Under the pieces are notes generated by a model. It ran no database searches. It was not told the origin of the DNA and saw only the letters and a program-made list of their open reading frames with translations. Positions 48,951 through 57,123 of a stretch of DNA of 64,000 nucleotides are shown here, piece after piece. Numbering within the stretch: the stretch's first letter is position 1; every line of letters starts with the position of its first letter. The stretch is from assembly GCF_900167915.1 (NCBI RefSeq), contig NZ_FUYM01000012.1:1-64000 (forward strand), written 5' to 3'. The translations under genes were made by a program, and so were the position numbers. Source of the stretch: Rhizorhabdus histidinilytica. Lineage in GTDB: Bacteria > Pseudomonadota > Alphaproteobacteria > Sphingomonadales > Sphingomonadaceae.

Positions 48951-51731
48951 ATGCACGCAGGTCGGGGGACATCGGGGGAGCCGCGACAGCATGAAGCCGC
49001 CACCCGCCCGAGTCCGGCCATGACCGAGCTCAAGCCGATCGCCGGCGCCGGCGCGGAGACCCGCGCCATGCCGCCGCCCGGCGCCCGGGCGCTGTTCTGG
49101 CGGCTGGTCTGGCTCTACCAGGGCGGCTGCACCACCGCGATCGTCATCACCATGGCGCTCGTGCTGTTCGGGCTGGAACTCGACCTGCGCCAATGGCTGA
49201 TCCTGATCGGCATGACGCCGGTCGTCGTCGCCATCTACAACCTGTCCGACGTCTATCTGATCGTCCGCCATTATCGCCCGATCGACGCGGCGCTGCGCGC
49301 ACTCGACGCCGGGACGCAGCCGCCGCAGCCGGTGATCATGGCGGCGGTGGTCCGCGCGCTCAACCTGCCCTTCTATTCGTTCATGCGCGTCACCTTCCTG
49401 CACGGCCCGATCGTGACGGTGATGGTGTGCATGGCGCTGCCCTTCGCCAACTGGGCGTTCGACGCCGGCTATCAGGGCTGGCAGGTGCTGGTGTTCGCCG
49501 CGACGTGCCTGTTCTTCGCTTCCCCGACCCATGCGATCTTCGAATATTTCGGGGTCGCCCGCGCGCTGGTGCCGACGATCGTGCGGCTGTCGGAGCAGCT
49601 CGACGGCGGCCTGCCGCCCGAATATCAGCAGCAGCTCGTCGCGATCCGGCTCAAGAGCAAGCTGCTCTACCTGACGATCTTCGTCGCCGCGCTGCCGCTG
49701 ATCTTCTTCGCCGCCTCGATCATCTTCAAGGTCCAGCGGATGTTCGTCCTGCAGGGGATCGATCCGACGCCGTCGATGATGATGCCGCTCTATATCTGGA
49801 TCACCGGCGTGGTCTGCATCTGCATGCTCGGGTCGGTGATGATGGCACTGCTGACCGCGCACGAGGTGTCGCGATCGGCGAGCCGGCTGATCGACAGCAT
49901 GCGCCAGGTGGAGCGCGGCGACCTCGACGAGGTGAAGCTGGAGGTCGTCTCCACCGACGAATATGCCGACATCTTCCGCGGCTTCCAGCACATGCTGGAG
50001 GCGCTGCGCGAGGAGCAGCTCATCCTCGAGGTCAGCAACGACCTGGCGGGCGAACTGAAGCTCGAGATACTGATCGCCCGGATCATGCGGACGACGACCG
50101 AACTGCTCAACGCCGAGCGGTCGACGCTGTTCGTCTACGACCGCAAGACCGACGAGCTGTTCTCGCTGTTCGCCGAGGGCGACCTGGTCCGCGAAATCCG
50201 CCTGCCGTCGAACCGCGGCATCGCCGGCGCGGTGTTCACCAGCGGCGTCGCCGAGACGATCACCGATCCCTATGCCGATCCGCGTTTCAATCCGGAGGTC
50301 GACCGCGCGACCGGCTTCGTCACCCGATCGATCCTGTGCCAGCCGATCTTCGACAAGCATGGCGGCCGGATCGGCGTGACCCAGGTGCTCAACAAGCGCG
50401 ACGCGGCGGCGTTCACGGCCAAGGACGAGGCGCGGCTGCGCGCCTTCTCCGCCCAGATCGCGGTGTGCCTGGAGAATGCCCGGCTGTTCGACGACGTGCT
50501 CTACATGAAGAACTATAACGAGGCGATCCTCAAGAGCACGTCGAACGCGGTGATCACCTTCGACGAGGACCGGCGGATCGTCACCAGCAACGAGGCCGCG
50601 CGCCGGCTGATGGACGCATCCGACGGGCTGATCGGCGCCAGCGCGCGCGACGCCTTCACCGGGAGCAACGCATGGATCGCCGAGCGGCTGGAACGCACCG
50701 ACCGCGATCGGGAGGCTTATCTGGCGGTCGATGCCGAGCTGATCGGCCGTGACGGCAAGGCCTCCTCGATCAACCTCACCGCCGCACCGCTGGTCGACGC
50801 CAACGACGCGGTGATCGGGTCGATGCTGGTGATGGAGGACATCACCAGCGAGAAGCGCGTCCGGTCGACCATGGCGCGCTACATGTCGAAGGAGGTCGCC
50901 GACCAGCTATTGGAGGCCGGCGAGAGCGAACTGACCGGCAAGGACCAGACCGTGTCGATCCTGTTCTCCGACGTGCGCGGCTTCACGACGATCGCCGAGA
51001 AGATCGGCGCGCGCGAGACGGTGACGATGCTCAACAGCTATTTCACCGAGATGGTCGACGTGATCTTCGCCCATAAGGGCATCCTCGACAAATATATCGG
51101 CGACGCGATCATGGCGCTGTTCGGCGCGCCCTTCGCCGGGCCCAACGACGCCGACAACGCGGTGGCGACCGCGAACCAGATGCTGGTCGAGCTCGCCGCG
51201 CTCAACCTGAAGCGCGCCGCGATGGGGGAGAAGCCGATCGATATCGGGCTGGGGATCAGCACCGGCGACGTGATCGTCGGCAATATCGGCTCGATCAAGC
51301 GCATGGAATATACGGTGATCGGCGACAGCGTGAACCTCGCCTCCCGGCTCGAAGGCGCGAACAAGGCCTATGGCTCGAAGATCCTTTTCTCCGAATTCAC
51401 CCATGCCCGGCTCGCCGATCCCAGGCTGGTGCGCGAGATCGACCTGATCCGGGTGAAGGGCAAGGACTTCCCGGTCGGCGTCCATGAATCGCTCGGCTAT
51501 CGCGCGGCGGAGATCGATCGCGGGCTCGGCGCGATGCTGGAGCATTATGAAGCGGGCTTCGCCGCCTATCGCGCCATGGCCTGGGACGACGCCGAACAGG
51601 CCTTCCTCGCCGCGCTGCGGGCGATGCCGGGCGACGGCCCCTCGGCCATGTATGTCGAGCGCTGCCGCGCCTTCGCCAAAACGCCCCCGCCCGCCGACTG
51701 GGACGGGGTCTGGACGCTCACTTCCAAATAG
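48951..51731 (+). CDS. Membrane-bound class III adenylate/guanylate cyclase with HAMP, GAF and PAS domains
   Basis: The protein (926 residues from ATG 48951) has a six-segment membrane part, a HAMP-like linker (SRSASRLIDSMRQVERGDLDEV), a GAF domain (about 50100-50480), a PAS-like domain (50515-50850) and a class III cyclase domain. The cyclase domain has both metal Asp (FSDVRGFTTIAE and YIGDAIMALFGAP) and the transition-state Asn/Arg in GDSVNLASRLEG; Thr in MEYTVIGDS fits an adenylate-type pocket. A tail with a TPR-like helical pair follows. GGGGGGAT precedes ATG 48951; ATG 49020 and ATG 48846 are alternatives. It should make a cyclic nucleotide under membrane and cytoplasmic control. Confidence 0.9.
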   Translation: MHAGRGTSGEPRQHEAATRPSPAMTELKPIAGAGAETRAMPPPGARALFWRLVWLYQGGCTTAIVITMALVLFGLELDLRQWLILIGMTPVVVAIYNLSDVYLIVRHYRPIDAALRALDAGTQPPQPVIMAAVVRALNLPFYSFMRVTFLHGPIVTVMVCMALPFANWAFDAGYQGWQVLVFAATCLFFASPTHAIFEYFGVARALVPTIVRLSEQLDGGLPPEYQQQLVAIRLKSKLLYLTIFVAALPLIFFAASIIFKVQRMFVLQGIDPTPSMMMPLYIWITGVVCICMLGSVMMALLTAHEVSRSASRLIDSMRQVERGDLDEVKLEVVSTDEYADIFRGFQHMLEALREEQLILEVSNDLAGELKLEILIARIMRTTTELLNAERSTLFVYDRKTDELFSLFAEGDLVREIRLPSNRGIAGAVFTSGVAETITDPYADPRFNPEVDRATGFVTRSILCQPIFDKHGGRIGVTQVLNKRDAAAFTAKDEARLRAFSAQIAVCLENARLFDDVLYMKNYNEAILKSTSNAVITFDEDRRIVTSNEAARRLMDASDGLIGASARDAFTGSNAWIAERLERTDRDREAYLAVDAELIGRDGKASSINLTAAPLVDANDAVIGSMLVMEDITSEKRVRSTMARYMSKEVADQLLEAGESELTGKDQTVSILFSDVRGFTTIAEKIGARETVTMLNSYFTEMVDVIFAHKGILDKYIGDAIMALFGAPFAGPNDADNAVATANQMLVELAALNLKRAAMGEKPIDIGLGISTGDVIVGNIGSIKRMEYTVIGDSVNLASRLEGANKAYGSKILFSEFTHARLADPRLVREIDLIRVKGKDFPVGVHESLGYRAAEIDRGLGAMLEHYEAGFAAYRAMAWDDAEQAFLAALRAMPGDGPSAMYVERCRAFAKTPPPADWDGVWTLTSK

Positions 51732-51739
51732 GGGCGCGC

Positions 51740-52801
51740 CTATCCCACCTGCGCCCAGGCGATCCGCGCCAGTTCGGGGAACATCTTCGCGCGCTGGGCG
51801 GCTTGGGCGGAGGCGGCGGTGCCGCGGATGACGCGGCCCTTGATGCCGTGGAAGATCGCCGCCATGCGGAAGAAGTTGAACGCGGTGTAGAACCGGTAAT
51901 TGGGGATCGACACTCGCCCGGTGCGCGCGCAATAGGCGGCGATGTAGCTCTCCTCGTCCGGGATGTTGAGCGCCTTCAGGTCGGCCCCGGCGAGCCCCGC
52001 GACGATGTGCGGCGGCATGTGGTACATCATCGCGTGATAGGCGAAGTCGGCGAGCGGATGGCCGAGCGTCGACAACTCCCAGTCGAGCACCGCCAGCACG
52101 CGCGGCTCGCTCGGGTGGAATATCATATTGTCTATACGAAAGTCGCCATGGACGATCGCGGTCTCGTCGCCGGGCGGGATGTTCGCGCGCAGCCAGTCGA
52201 TCACCCGGTCCATGTCCGGGTCGCGGCCGGCATCGGCATCGTCGAGATATTGCTGCGACCAGCGCCCGATCTGCCGCTCGAAATAATTGCCGGGCCGACC
52301 ATAGTCGGCAAGGCCCACCGCCGCATAGTCGACCTGGTGGAGCGCGGCGATCGTCGCGTTCATCGCGTCATAATAGGCCGGGCGATCGGCCGCCGCGATG
52401 CCTGGCAGGGTCGCGTCCCAGAAGACCCGGCCCTCGACCATGTCCATGATGTAGAACCAGGTGCCGATCACGGCGTCGTCGGTGCACAGCGCATGGACAT
52501 GGGCGACGGGGAAGCCCGCCTTCTCCAGCCCGGTCAGCACCTTCGCCTCGCGCTCGACCGCATGCGCGCCCTTGAGCAGCTGGCCCGACGGCTTGCGGCG
52601 CAGCACATAGGAGCGCCCCGGCGTCACCAGCTTGTAGGTCGGGTTGGACTGGCCGCCTCTGAACTGCTCGACCGTCAGCGGCCCCGCGAAACCGGGCACA
52701 TGATCGGCCATCCAGCGCGCCAGGCTCGCCTCGTCGAAGGCGAAGCCCGCGCGGACCGGGGTGGTGCCGCTATTCTCGTCCTGGCCGTTCCCGCCGCTCA
52801 T
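51740..52801 (-). CDS. Aminoglycoside-phosphotransferase-fold kinase (ACAD10/11 N-domain or LvaA-like)
   Basis: This 353-residue kinase-fold protein has FRGGQSNPTYKL (ATP loop), the catalytic Asp in IVHGDFRIDNMIFHP and the metal Asp in VLDWELSTLGHPLADFAY. The fold is that of aminoglycoside kinases, but its partner is an acyl-CoA dehydrogenase gene with ATGA overlap. In animals the same two domains are fused in ACAD10/11, and in Pseudomonas LvaA phosphorylates 4-hydroxyacyl-CoA. A 4-hydroxyacyl-CoA kinase is therefore more likely than antibiotic resistance. ATG 52801 is the coupled start. Confidence 0.88.
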   Translation of the reverse strand: MSGGNGQDENSGTTPVRAGFAFDEASLARWMADHVPGFAGPLTVEQFRGGQSNPTYKLVTPGRSYVLRRKPSGQLLKGAHAVEREAKVLTGLEKAGFPVAHVHALCTDDAVIGTWFYIMDMVEGRVFWDATLPGIAAADRPAYYDAMNATIAALHQVDYAAVGLADYGRPGNYFERQIGRWSQQYLDDADAGRDPDMDRVIDWLRANIPPGDETAIVHGDFRIDNMIFHPSEPRVLAVLDWELSTLGHPLADFAYHAMMYHMPPHIVAGLAGADLKALNIPDEESYIAAYCARTGRVSIPNYRFYTAFNFFRMAAIFHGIKGRVIRGTAASAQAAQRAKMFPELARIAWAQVG

Positions 52802-53961
52802 GCCGCATGGGCCCTGGCATGGTCGCGCTTGAGCTTCTTGGCGAGCGACCATTTATGGACCTCGGTCGGGCCGTCATAGATGCGGAAGGCGCGGATCTCG
52901 CGAAAGATCTGCTCGACCACCGTATCGCGCGACACGCCCATGCCGCCCATCACCTGGATGCAGCGATCGGCGACCCGGTAGAGCGCCTCCGACACCTGCA
53001 CCTTCGCCATCGAGCTTTCGACCGTGCCGAGCGAGCCGCCGTCGAGCACCCCGGCGCACCAGTCGATCATCAGCTCGGCCTGCTGCAGGTCGATCATGTT
53101 CTCCGCCAGCATGAAGCCGACGCCCTCATGGTCGATCAGCTTCTTGCCGAACCCCTCGCGCCGGCAGGCATAGTCGACCGCGATCTCCTGCGCCCGCGTC
53201 GCACAGCCGAGCCAGCGCATGCAGTGCGACAGCCGCGCCGGGGAGAGGCGCACCTGGGCATATTTGAACCCCTCGCCGCTCGCCCCCAGCATCTGGCTCG
53301 CCGGCACGCGCAGATTGTCGATGACCACCACCGAATGGCCGCCCGGCATCGAGCTGTCGATCGTTTCGAGCACCCGTTCGATCCGGATTGCCGGATCGGG
53401 CAGGTCGACCAGGAACATGCAGGCGCCGTCCTCCGACTTCGCCATGACGATGCCGACCCTTGCCCCGTCGGCGCCGGTGATGAACGCCTTGCGGCCGTTG
53501 ATCACCCAATGATCGCCGTCGCGATGGCACAGCGTCTGCATCATCGACGGATCGGAACCCGCCCCGCCCTCCAGCGCCGGCTCGGTCATGAAGAAGGCCG
53601 ATCGGCTGTCCCCCGACACGAGCTGGTCGAGGAAGCGCGCCTTGAGCTCGGGCGTGCCGATCTTGCCGATCAGGTACATGTTGCCCTCGTCGGGCGCCAT
53701 GGTGTTGACCGCGAGCGGCCCGAGCGGCGACAGCCCCGACGCCTTGAGGACGACCGCGGTCTCGCGCTGGGTGAGGTGCGATCCGTCGGCCAGGATGTGC
53801 GGGGTGAGGACGCCCGCCGCCCGCGCCTTGACGCGCATCTCCTGGACCAGCGCGTCGCTGGGGCCGTGGTCGCCGCAGCGCGGGTCCTTCTCATAGGGGA
53901 TGACGGTTTCGCGGACGAAGGCCTCGACGCGGGCGGCGATCGCAAGGGCGCGTTCGGTCAT
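52798..53961 (-). CDS. Acyl-CoA dehydrogenase, ACAD10/11-like
   Basis: The 387-residue flavoprotein has FFMTEPALEGGAGSDPSMMQT, INGRKAFITGADGA, RRLSPAR-type helices and the C-terminal IYDGPTEVHKWSLAKKL. In the usual catalytic loop (YEGT) the residue is Asp-Gly-Pro-Thr, as in ACAD10/11. These enzymes act after phosphorylation of a 4-hydroxyacyl-CoA. It lies between the kinase (overlapping) and an SDR (13 bases) on the same strand, forming a three-gene unit. Confidence 0.88.
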   Translation of the reverse strand: MTERALAIAARVEAFVRETVIPYEKDPRCGDHGPSDALVQEMRVKARAAGVLTPHILADGSHLTQRETAVVLKASGLSPLGPLAVNTMAPDEGNMYLIGKIGTPELKARFLDQLVSGDSRSAFFMTEPALEGGAGSDPSMMQTLCHRDGDHWVINGRKAFITGADGARVGIVMAKSEDGACMFLVDLPDPAIRIERVLETIDSSMPGGHSVVVIDNLRVPASQMLGASGEGFKYAQVRLSPARLSHCMRWLGCATRAQEIAVDYACRREGFGKKLIDHEGVGFMLAENMIDLQQAELMIDWCAGVLDGGSLGTVESSMAKVQVSEALYRVADRCIQVMGGMGVSRDTVVEQIFREIRAFRIYDGPTEVHKWSLAKKLKRDHARAHAA

Positions 53962-53974
53962 GGATGATCTTCCT

Positions 53975-54730
53975 TCAAAGCGAGCTGACGAGGTGGCCGC
54001 CATCGGCGACGAGCGCCGATCCGGTCATGTAGGTGGAAGCGTCGGACGCCAGCAGCAGCAGCGGCCCGTCGAGCTCGTGCGCCTCGCCGAGGCGGCGCTG
54101 CGGTATGCGCTGGATCATCCGCTTGCCGCCTTCGGTTTCCCAGGCGGAACGGTTGAGGTCGGTCTCGATATAGCCGGGGCAGAGCGCGTTCACGCGGATG
54201 CCGAAGCGCGCGAGCTCAAGCGCGGCCGACTTGGTGAGCTGGATCGCCGCCGCCTTGGAGATCGCATAGGTCGACACATGGGCGCCCTGGCGCAGGCCCA
54301 GGATCGAGGCGATGTTGATGATCGACCCGCCCTTGCCGCGCGCCTTCATCGCCCGGGCCGCCGCCTGGGTGAGCAGGAACATGCCCTTGGCATTGGTGCC
54401 GACCACCCGGTCCCAATCCTCCTCGCTCTGGTCAAGGAAGGGCTTCTCCACCACCACCCCGGCATTGTTGACGAAGATGTCGACGCCGGCGAGCAGCGGC
54501 TCGATCGCGGCGATGCTCGCCGAATCCGAAACGTCGAGCGCGGCGGTCTCGCACCGGCCACCGGCGGCCTCGATCCCGGCCGCCACCTCGGCCAGCGCCT
54601 CGCGGCGGCGGGCGGCGATGATCACCGCGGCGCCGGCCCGCGCCAGCACCTGCGCGAAGTGGGCGCCGAGCCCGCCCGAGGCGCCGGTGACGAAGGCGGT
54701 CTTCCCGCTCAGATCGTGAAGGTCAGGCAT
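53975..54730 (-). CDS. Short-chain dehydrogenase/reductase
   Basis: The 251-residue classical SDR has VTGASGGLGAHFAQVL, NNAGVVVEKP, the catalytic Ser in NIASILG, YAISK with Tyr and Lys, and VADGGHLVSSL at the end. It probably oxidises or reduces a hydroxyacyl or alcohol intermediate of the kinase/dehydrogenase pathway. AAGGAGCCCGG precedes ATG 54730. It is first in the leftward unit and divergent from a GntR gene whose operator lies in between. Confidence 0.9.
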   Translation of the reverse strand: MPDLHDLSGKTAFVTGASGGLGAHFAQVLARAGAAVIIAARRREALAEVAAGIEAAGGRCETAALDVSDSASIAAIEPLLAGVDIFVNNAGVVVEKPFLDQSEEDWDRVVGTNAKGMFLLTQAAARAMKARGKGGSIINIASILGLRQGAHVSTYAISKAAAIQLTKSAALELARFGIRVNALCPGYIETDLNRSAWETEGGKRMIQRIPQRRLGEAHELDGPLLLLASDASTYMTGSALVADGGHLVSSL

Positions 54731-54778
54731 CCGGGCTCCTTGCGACTCCATGGCGATTGTCTCTCGACTATGGAACAA

Positions 54779-54793
54779 GATTGTGGAACAATC
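54779..54793. promoter_or_regulatory. GntR-type operator between the SDR and gntR
   Basis: GATTGT-GGA-ACAATC is a perfect inverted repeat whose core TTGTGGAACAA fits the TNGT-N3-ACNA consensus of FCD-type GntR regulators. It lies in the 69-base divergent spacer, just before ATG 54800, and can control both directions. Confidence 0.6.
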
Positions 54794-54799
54794 AATGCC

Positions 54800-55483
54800 A
54801 TGACGACCGATCCCGGATCATCGCCGGCCCTCCACTGGCCCGGACCCGAGCCCGCCGGCGCGGCGCGGCGGGTGTATCTCGGCATCCTCCAGGATCTCGA
54901 GGGCGGGCGGATGGTGCCCGGCCAGCGGCTGATCGAGACCGACCTCGCCGCCCGGTTCGAGGTCGGCCGCAACGCGGTGCGCGAGGCGATGCAACATCTT
55001 GCGGTGCGCGGGGTCGTCGACCTCAGCCCCAACCGCTCGCCCGCGATCCGCCGGCTCGATCTCGCCGAGACCTTCGAGGTGCTCGACGTCGCCGAGGCAA
55101 TGACCCGGCTCGTCGCGCGCGCCGCCGCGAAGGGGTTCGGCGACGAGCATGGCGCGCTGCTCTCGGCCGCGCTCGACGAGTTGGGCGAGGCAGCGCCGGG
55201 CGGCGAGGCGGCGGCGTTCAGCCGGGCGCGGCGCGGCTTCTATCGCGCGCTGCTGCTGATCGGCGGCAATCGCGAGCTGCAACGGCTGTTCCCGGCGATC
55301 GGCATCCACATCATCCACGCGCAATATCCGTCGCCCCGGCTGCGCGGCATCCGGCTGGCCGACTATCAGGCGATCGCCCGCGCGATCGTCGCGCGCGACG
55401 CCGACGCCGCCGAACGCGCCGCGACCGGACATGTCGACAACGTCCGCGCCGTGATCCGGGAGCTGACGACCGTCCATCCGTAA
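54800..55483 (+). CDS. GntR family regulator (FCD subfamily)
   Basis: The 227-residue protein has a GntR winged helix (MVPGQRLIETDLAARFEVGR then NAVREAMQHLAVRGVV) and an FCD-type helical domain (FSRARRGFYRALLLIGGNRELQRL, given in part). It is divergent from the SDR-ACAD-kinase unit and probably controls it in response to a pathway acid. ATG 54800 is preferred; ATG 54770 is in frame but lies before the palindrome, which would then be coding. Confidence 0.87.
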   Translation: MTTDPGSSPALHWPGPEPAGAARRVYLGILQDLEGGRMVPGQRLIETDLAARFEVGRNAVREAMQHLAVRGVVDLSPNRSPAIRRLDLAETFEVLDVAEAMTRLVARAAAKGFGDEHGALLSAALDELGEAAPGGEAAAFSRARRGFYRALLLIGGNRELQRLFPAIGIHIIHAQYPSPRLRGIRLADYQAIARAIVARDADAAERAATGHVDNVRAVIRELTTVHP

Positions 55484-55527
55484 TAAAGCCTGTTTACGGC
55501 TGGCCCTGGGACGGTCATGATCGGGCC

Positions 55528-56226
55528 ATGCGGGGGCACATCATCAACATCTTGCTGGCGGGCGGGCTGCTGCTGCCTTCGGTCGCCCGGGCGCAGGACG
55601 GGGCCGAGACGCCGGCGGTGTCGATCGCCTATAATGCCGCGCTCGTCTCCGATTATCGCTTCCGCGGGATCAGCTACACGACGCGCCATCCCGCCGTGCA
55701 GGTGGGCGCCGACCTGACCACCCGCTCGGGCTGGTTCCTCGGCACCTGGTGGACCAACGTCTCCGACTACGGCACGTCGAACCTGGAGATCGACCTCTAT
55801 GGCGGCTATGGCGGCTCGGTCGCTGGGTTCGACTATTCGGCGACGCTCTACACCTATGTCTATCCGGGTGGCGTCGACACCGACTATTACGAATTGCAGG
55901 GGACGATCGCGCGGACGATCGGCCCGGTCACCTCGACGCTGACGCTCGCCTACACGCCGAACCAGTGGAACACCGATCGCGACAATCTCTACGTCGCGCT
56001 CGGCTCCGACGTGGCGCTGGGGCAGCTCCCGCTGACCGCGTCGTTCAGCGTCGGCCGCGAGAACGGCAGCTACGACCATAAGTGGGACTGGTCGGCGGGC
56101 CTGACCTACAAGCTCGACGCGCTCGACCTTTCGGCCACCTATGTCGACAGCAACTATAAGGGGGCGCTCGAAGCCGGCAAGAACGCCCGCGCCGGCGTCG
56201 TCCTGTCGGCCAAGGCCAGCTTCTAG
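55528..56226 (+). CDS. TorF family putative porin
   Basis: The 232-residue protein has a Sec signal peptide (cleavage near SVARAQ) and a beta-barrel pattern. The start SIAYNAALVSDYRFRGIS is the family signature (TIGR02001/Gcw_chp), followed by PAVQVGADL, GWFLGTWWTNV and alternating aromatic strands to SAKASF. Family members are found in Sphingomonadales and other Proteobacteria and are thought to be outer-membrane channels. It follows the GntR gene by 44 bases on the same strand. Confidence 0.82.
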   Translation: MRGHIINILLAGGLLLPSVARAQDGAETPAVSIAYNAALVSDYRFRGISYTTRHPAVQVGADLTTRSGWFLGTWWTNVSDYGTSNLEIDLYGGYGGSVAGFDYSATLYTYVYPGGVDTDYYELQGTIARTIGPVTSTLTLAYTPNQWNTDRDNLYVALGSDVALGQLPLTASFSVGRENGSYDHKWDWSAGLTYKLDALDLSATYVDSNYKGALEAGKNARAGVVLSAKASF

Positions 56227-56238
56227 GGATCGGCGGCG

Positions 56239-57033
56239 ATGGTACGGCTCTTCCTGTCGGTCGACATGGCCGGATCGACCCAGTTCAAGGCGCGGTTCAC
56301 GGATGGCGGAAGCTGGCTCGATACCTTCCGGACCTTCTTCACCAACTTTCCGCTGATGCTGGCCGGGCAGGTCGGCTTCGCCTTCCTGGAGGAAGGGGAG
56401 ACGCCGTCGGTCGAGGTATGGAAGGTGATGGGCGACGAGGTGATCTTCGTCGCGACGCCGGCCAGCGCGGAGGAGCTGGTCAACCTGCTGCTCGCGCTGC
56501 TGCGGACGATGAATGCCTATGAGGAGCGCTATCTGGAGGACCTCCCCCTCCGGCTGAAGGGGACCGCCTGGCTCGCCGACTTCGCGGGGCCCAATATCGA
56601 ACTGGAGATTCCCGAGCTGTCGGGTGGCGAGAGCGTCCGCGCGATCGACTTCATCGGGCCCGACCTCGACCTAGGCTTCCGCGTCACCAAATTCGCGCGG
56701 CCCGCCTGCCTCACCCTCTCGCTCGACGTCGCCGACCTGGTGCTGACCGCCGACAATGCCGGCCAGGTCGCACTCCACCTGATCGGGGCGGAGGAGCTCA
56801 AGGGGGTGATGTTCGGCCGGCCCTATCCGATCCTCTGGATGCTGGAGGCAGGCGAGGACTTCAATTTCATGCCGTGGGAGGTCGAGCAGTGCCCGCACAT
56901 GGCCCGCGCCACCGGCATGCCGCCGACGCCGGCGTCCGACATCGAACGGGCGATCGCCAATATCCGCCTCTACCTGCGCAAGATGCACGGGGTGCAGCGC
57001 CCCCGGCTGGAGCTCGGCCCACCAACCGCCTGA
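56239..57033 (+). CDS. Divergent single-domain class III cyclase-homology protein
   Basis: The 264-residue protein is not a standard family hit by eye but shows the class III cyclase skeleton: LFLSVDMAGST (Asp9 as first metal ligand), EVWKVMGDEVIF (Lys62 and Asp66 in the KxxGD motif), and IGPDLDLGFRV (Arg148 at the transition-state arginine, Asp144 where Asn is usual). It has no membrane segment. It may be a degenerate cyclase, a binding protein or a small regulatory homologue. It starts 12 bases after the porin stop. Confidence 0.68.
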   Translation: MVRLFLSVDMAGSTQFKARFTDGGSWLDTFRTFFTNFPLMLAGQVGFAFLEEGETPSVEVWKVMGDEVIFVATPASAEELVNLLLALLRTMNAYEERYLEDLPLRLKGTAWLADFAGPNIELEIPELSGGESVRAIDFIGPDLDLGFRVTKFARPACLTLSLDVADLVLTADNAGQVALHLIGAEELKGVMFGRPYPILWMLEAGEDFNFMPWEVEQCPHMARATGMPPTPASDIERAIANIRLYLRKMHGVQRPRLELGPPTA

Positions 57034-57123
57034 GCCCTCCCTCCCTCACGCTTGGGAGTGACCGGTTTCCATGATAGCGTCGCCCGCGTGTCCTGGTTCG
57101 CCTTTGGGGAAAGGAGAACGGCG

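Noticed and set aside
47913-50360. Reading the LysR protein as an 815-residue fusion
   Set aside because: The first 515 codons run antisense through the cyclase gene; the LysR family start at 48815 is clear.
51740-52801. Aminoglycoside resistance kinase
   Set aside because: Overlap with an ACAD10/11-like dehydrogenase gene and an SDR neighbour point to acyl-CoA metabolism instead.
53900-55483. Reading the GntR protein as a 527-residue fusion
   Set aside because: The extra N-terminal part is antisense to the SDR; the GntR fold starts after 54800.
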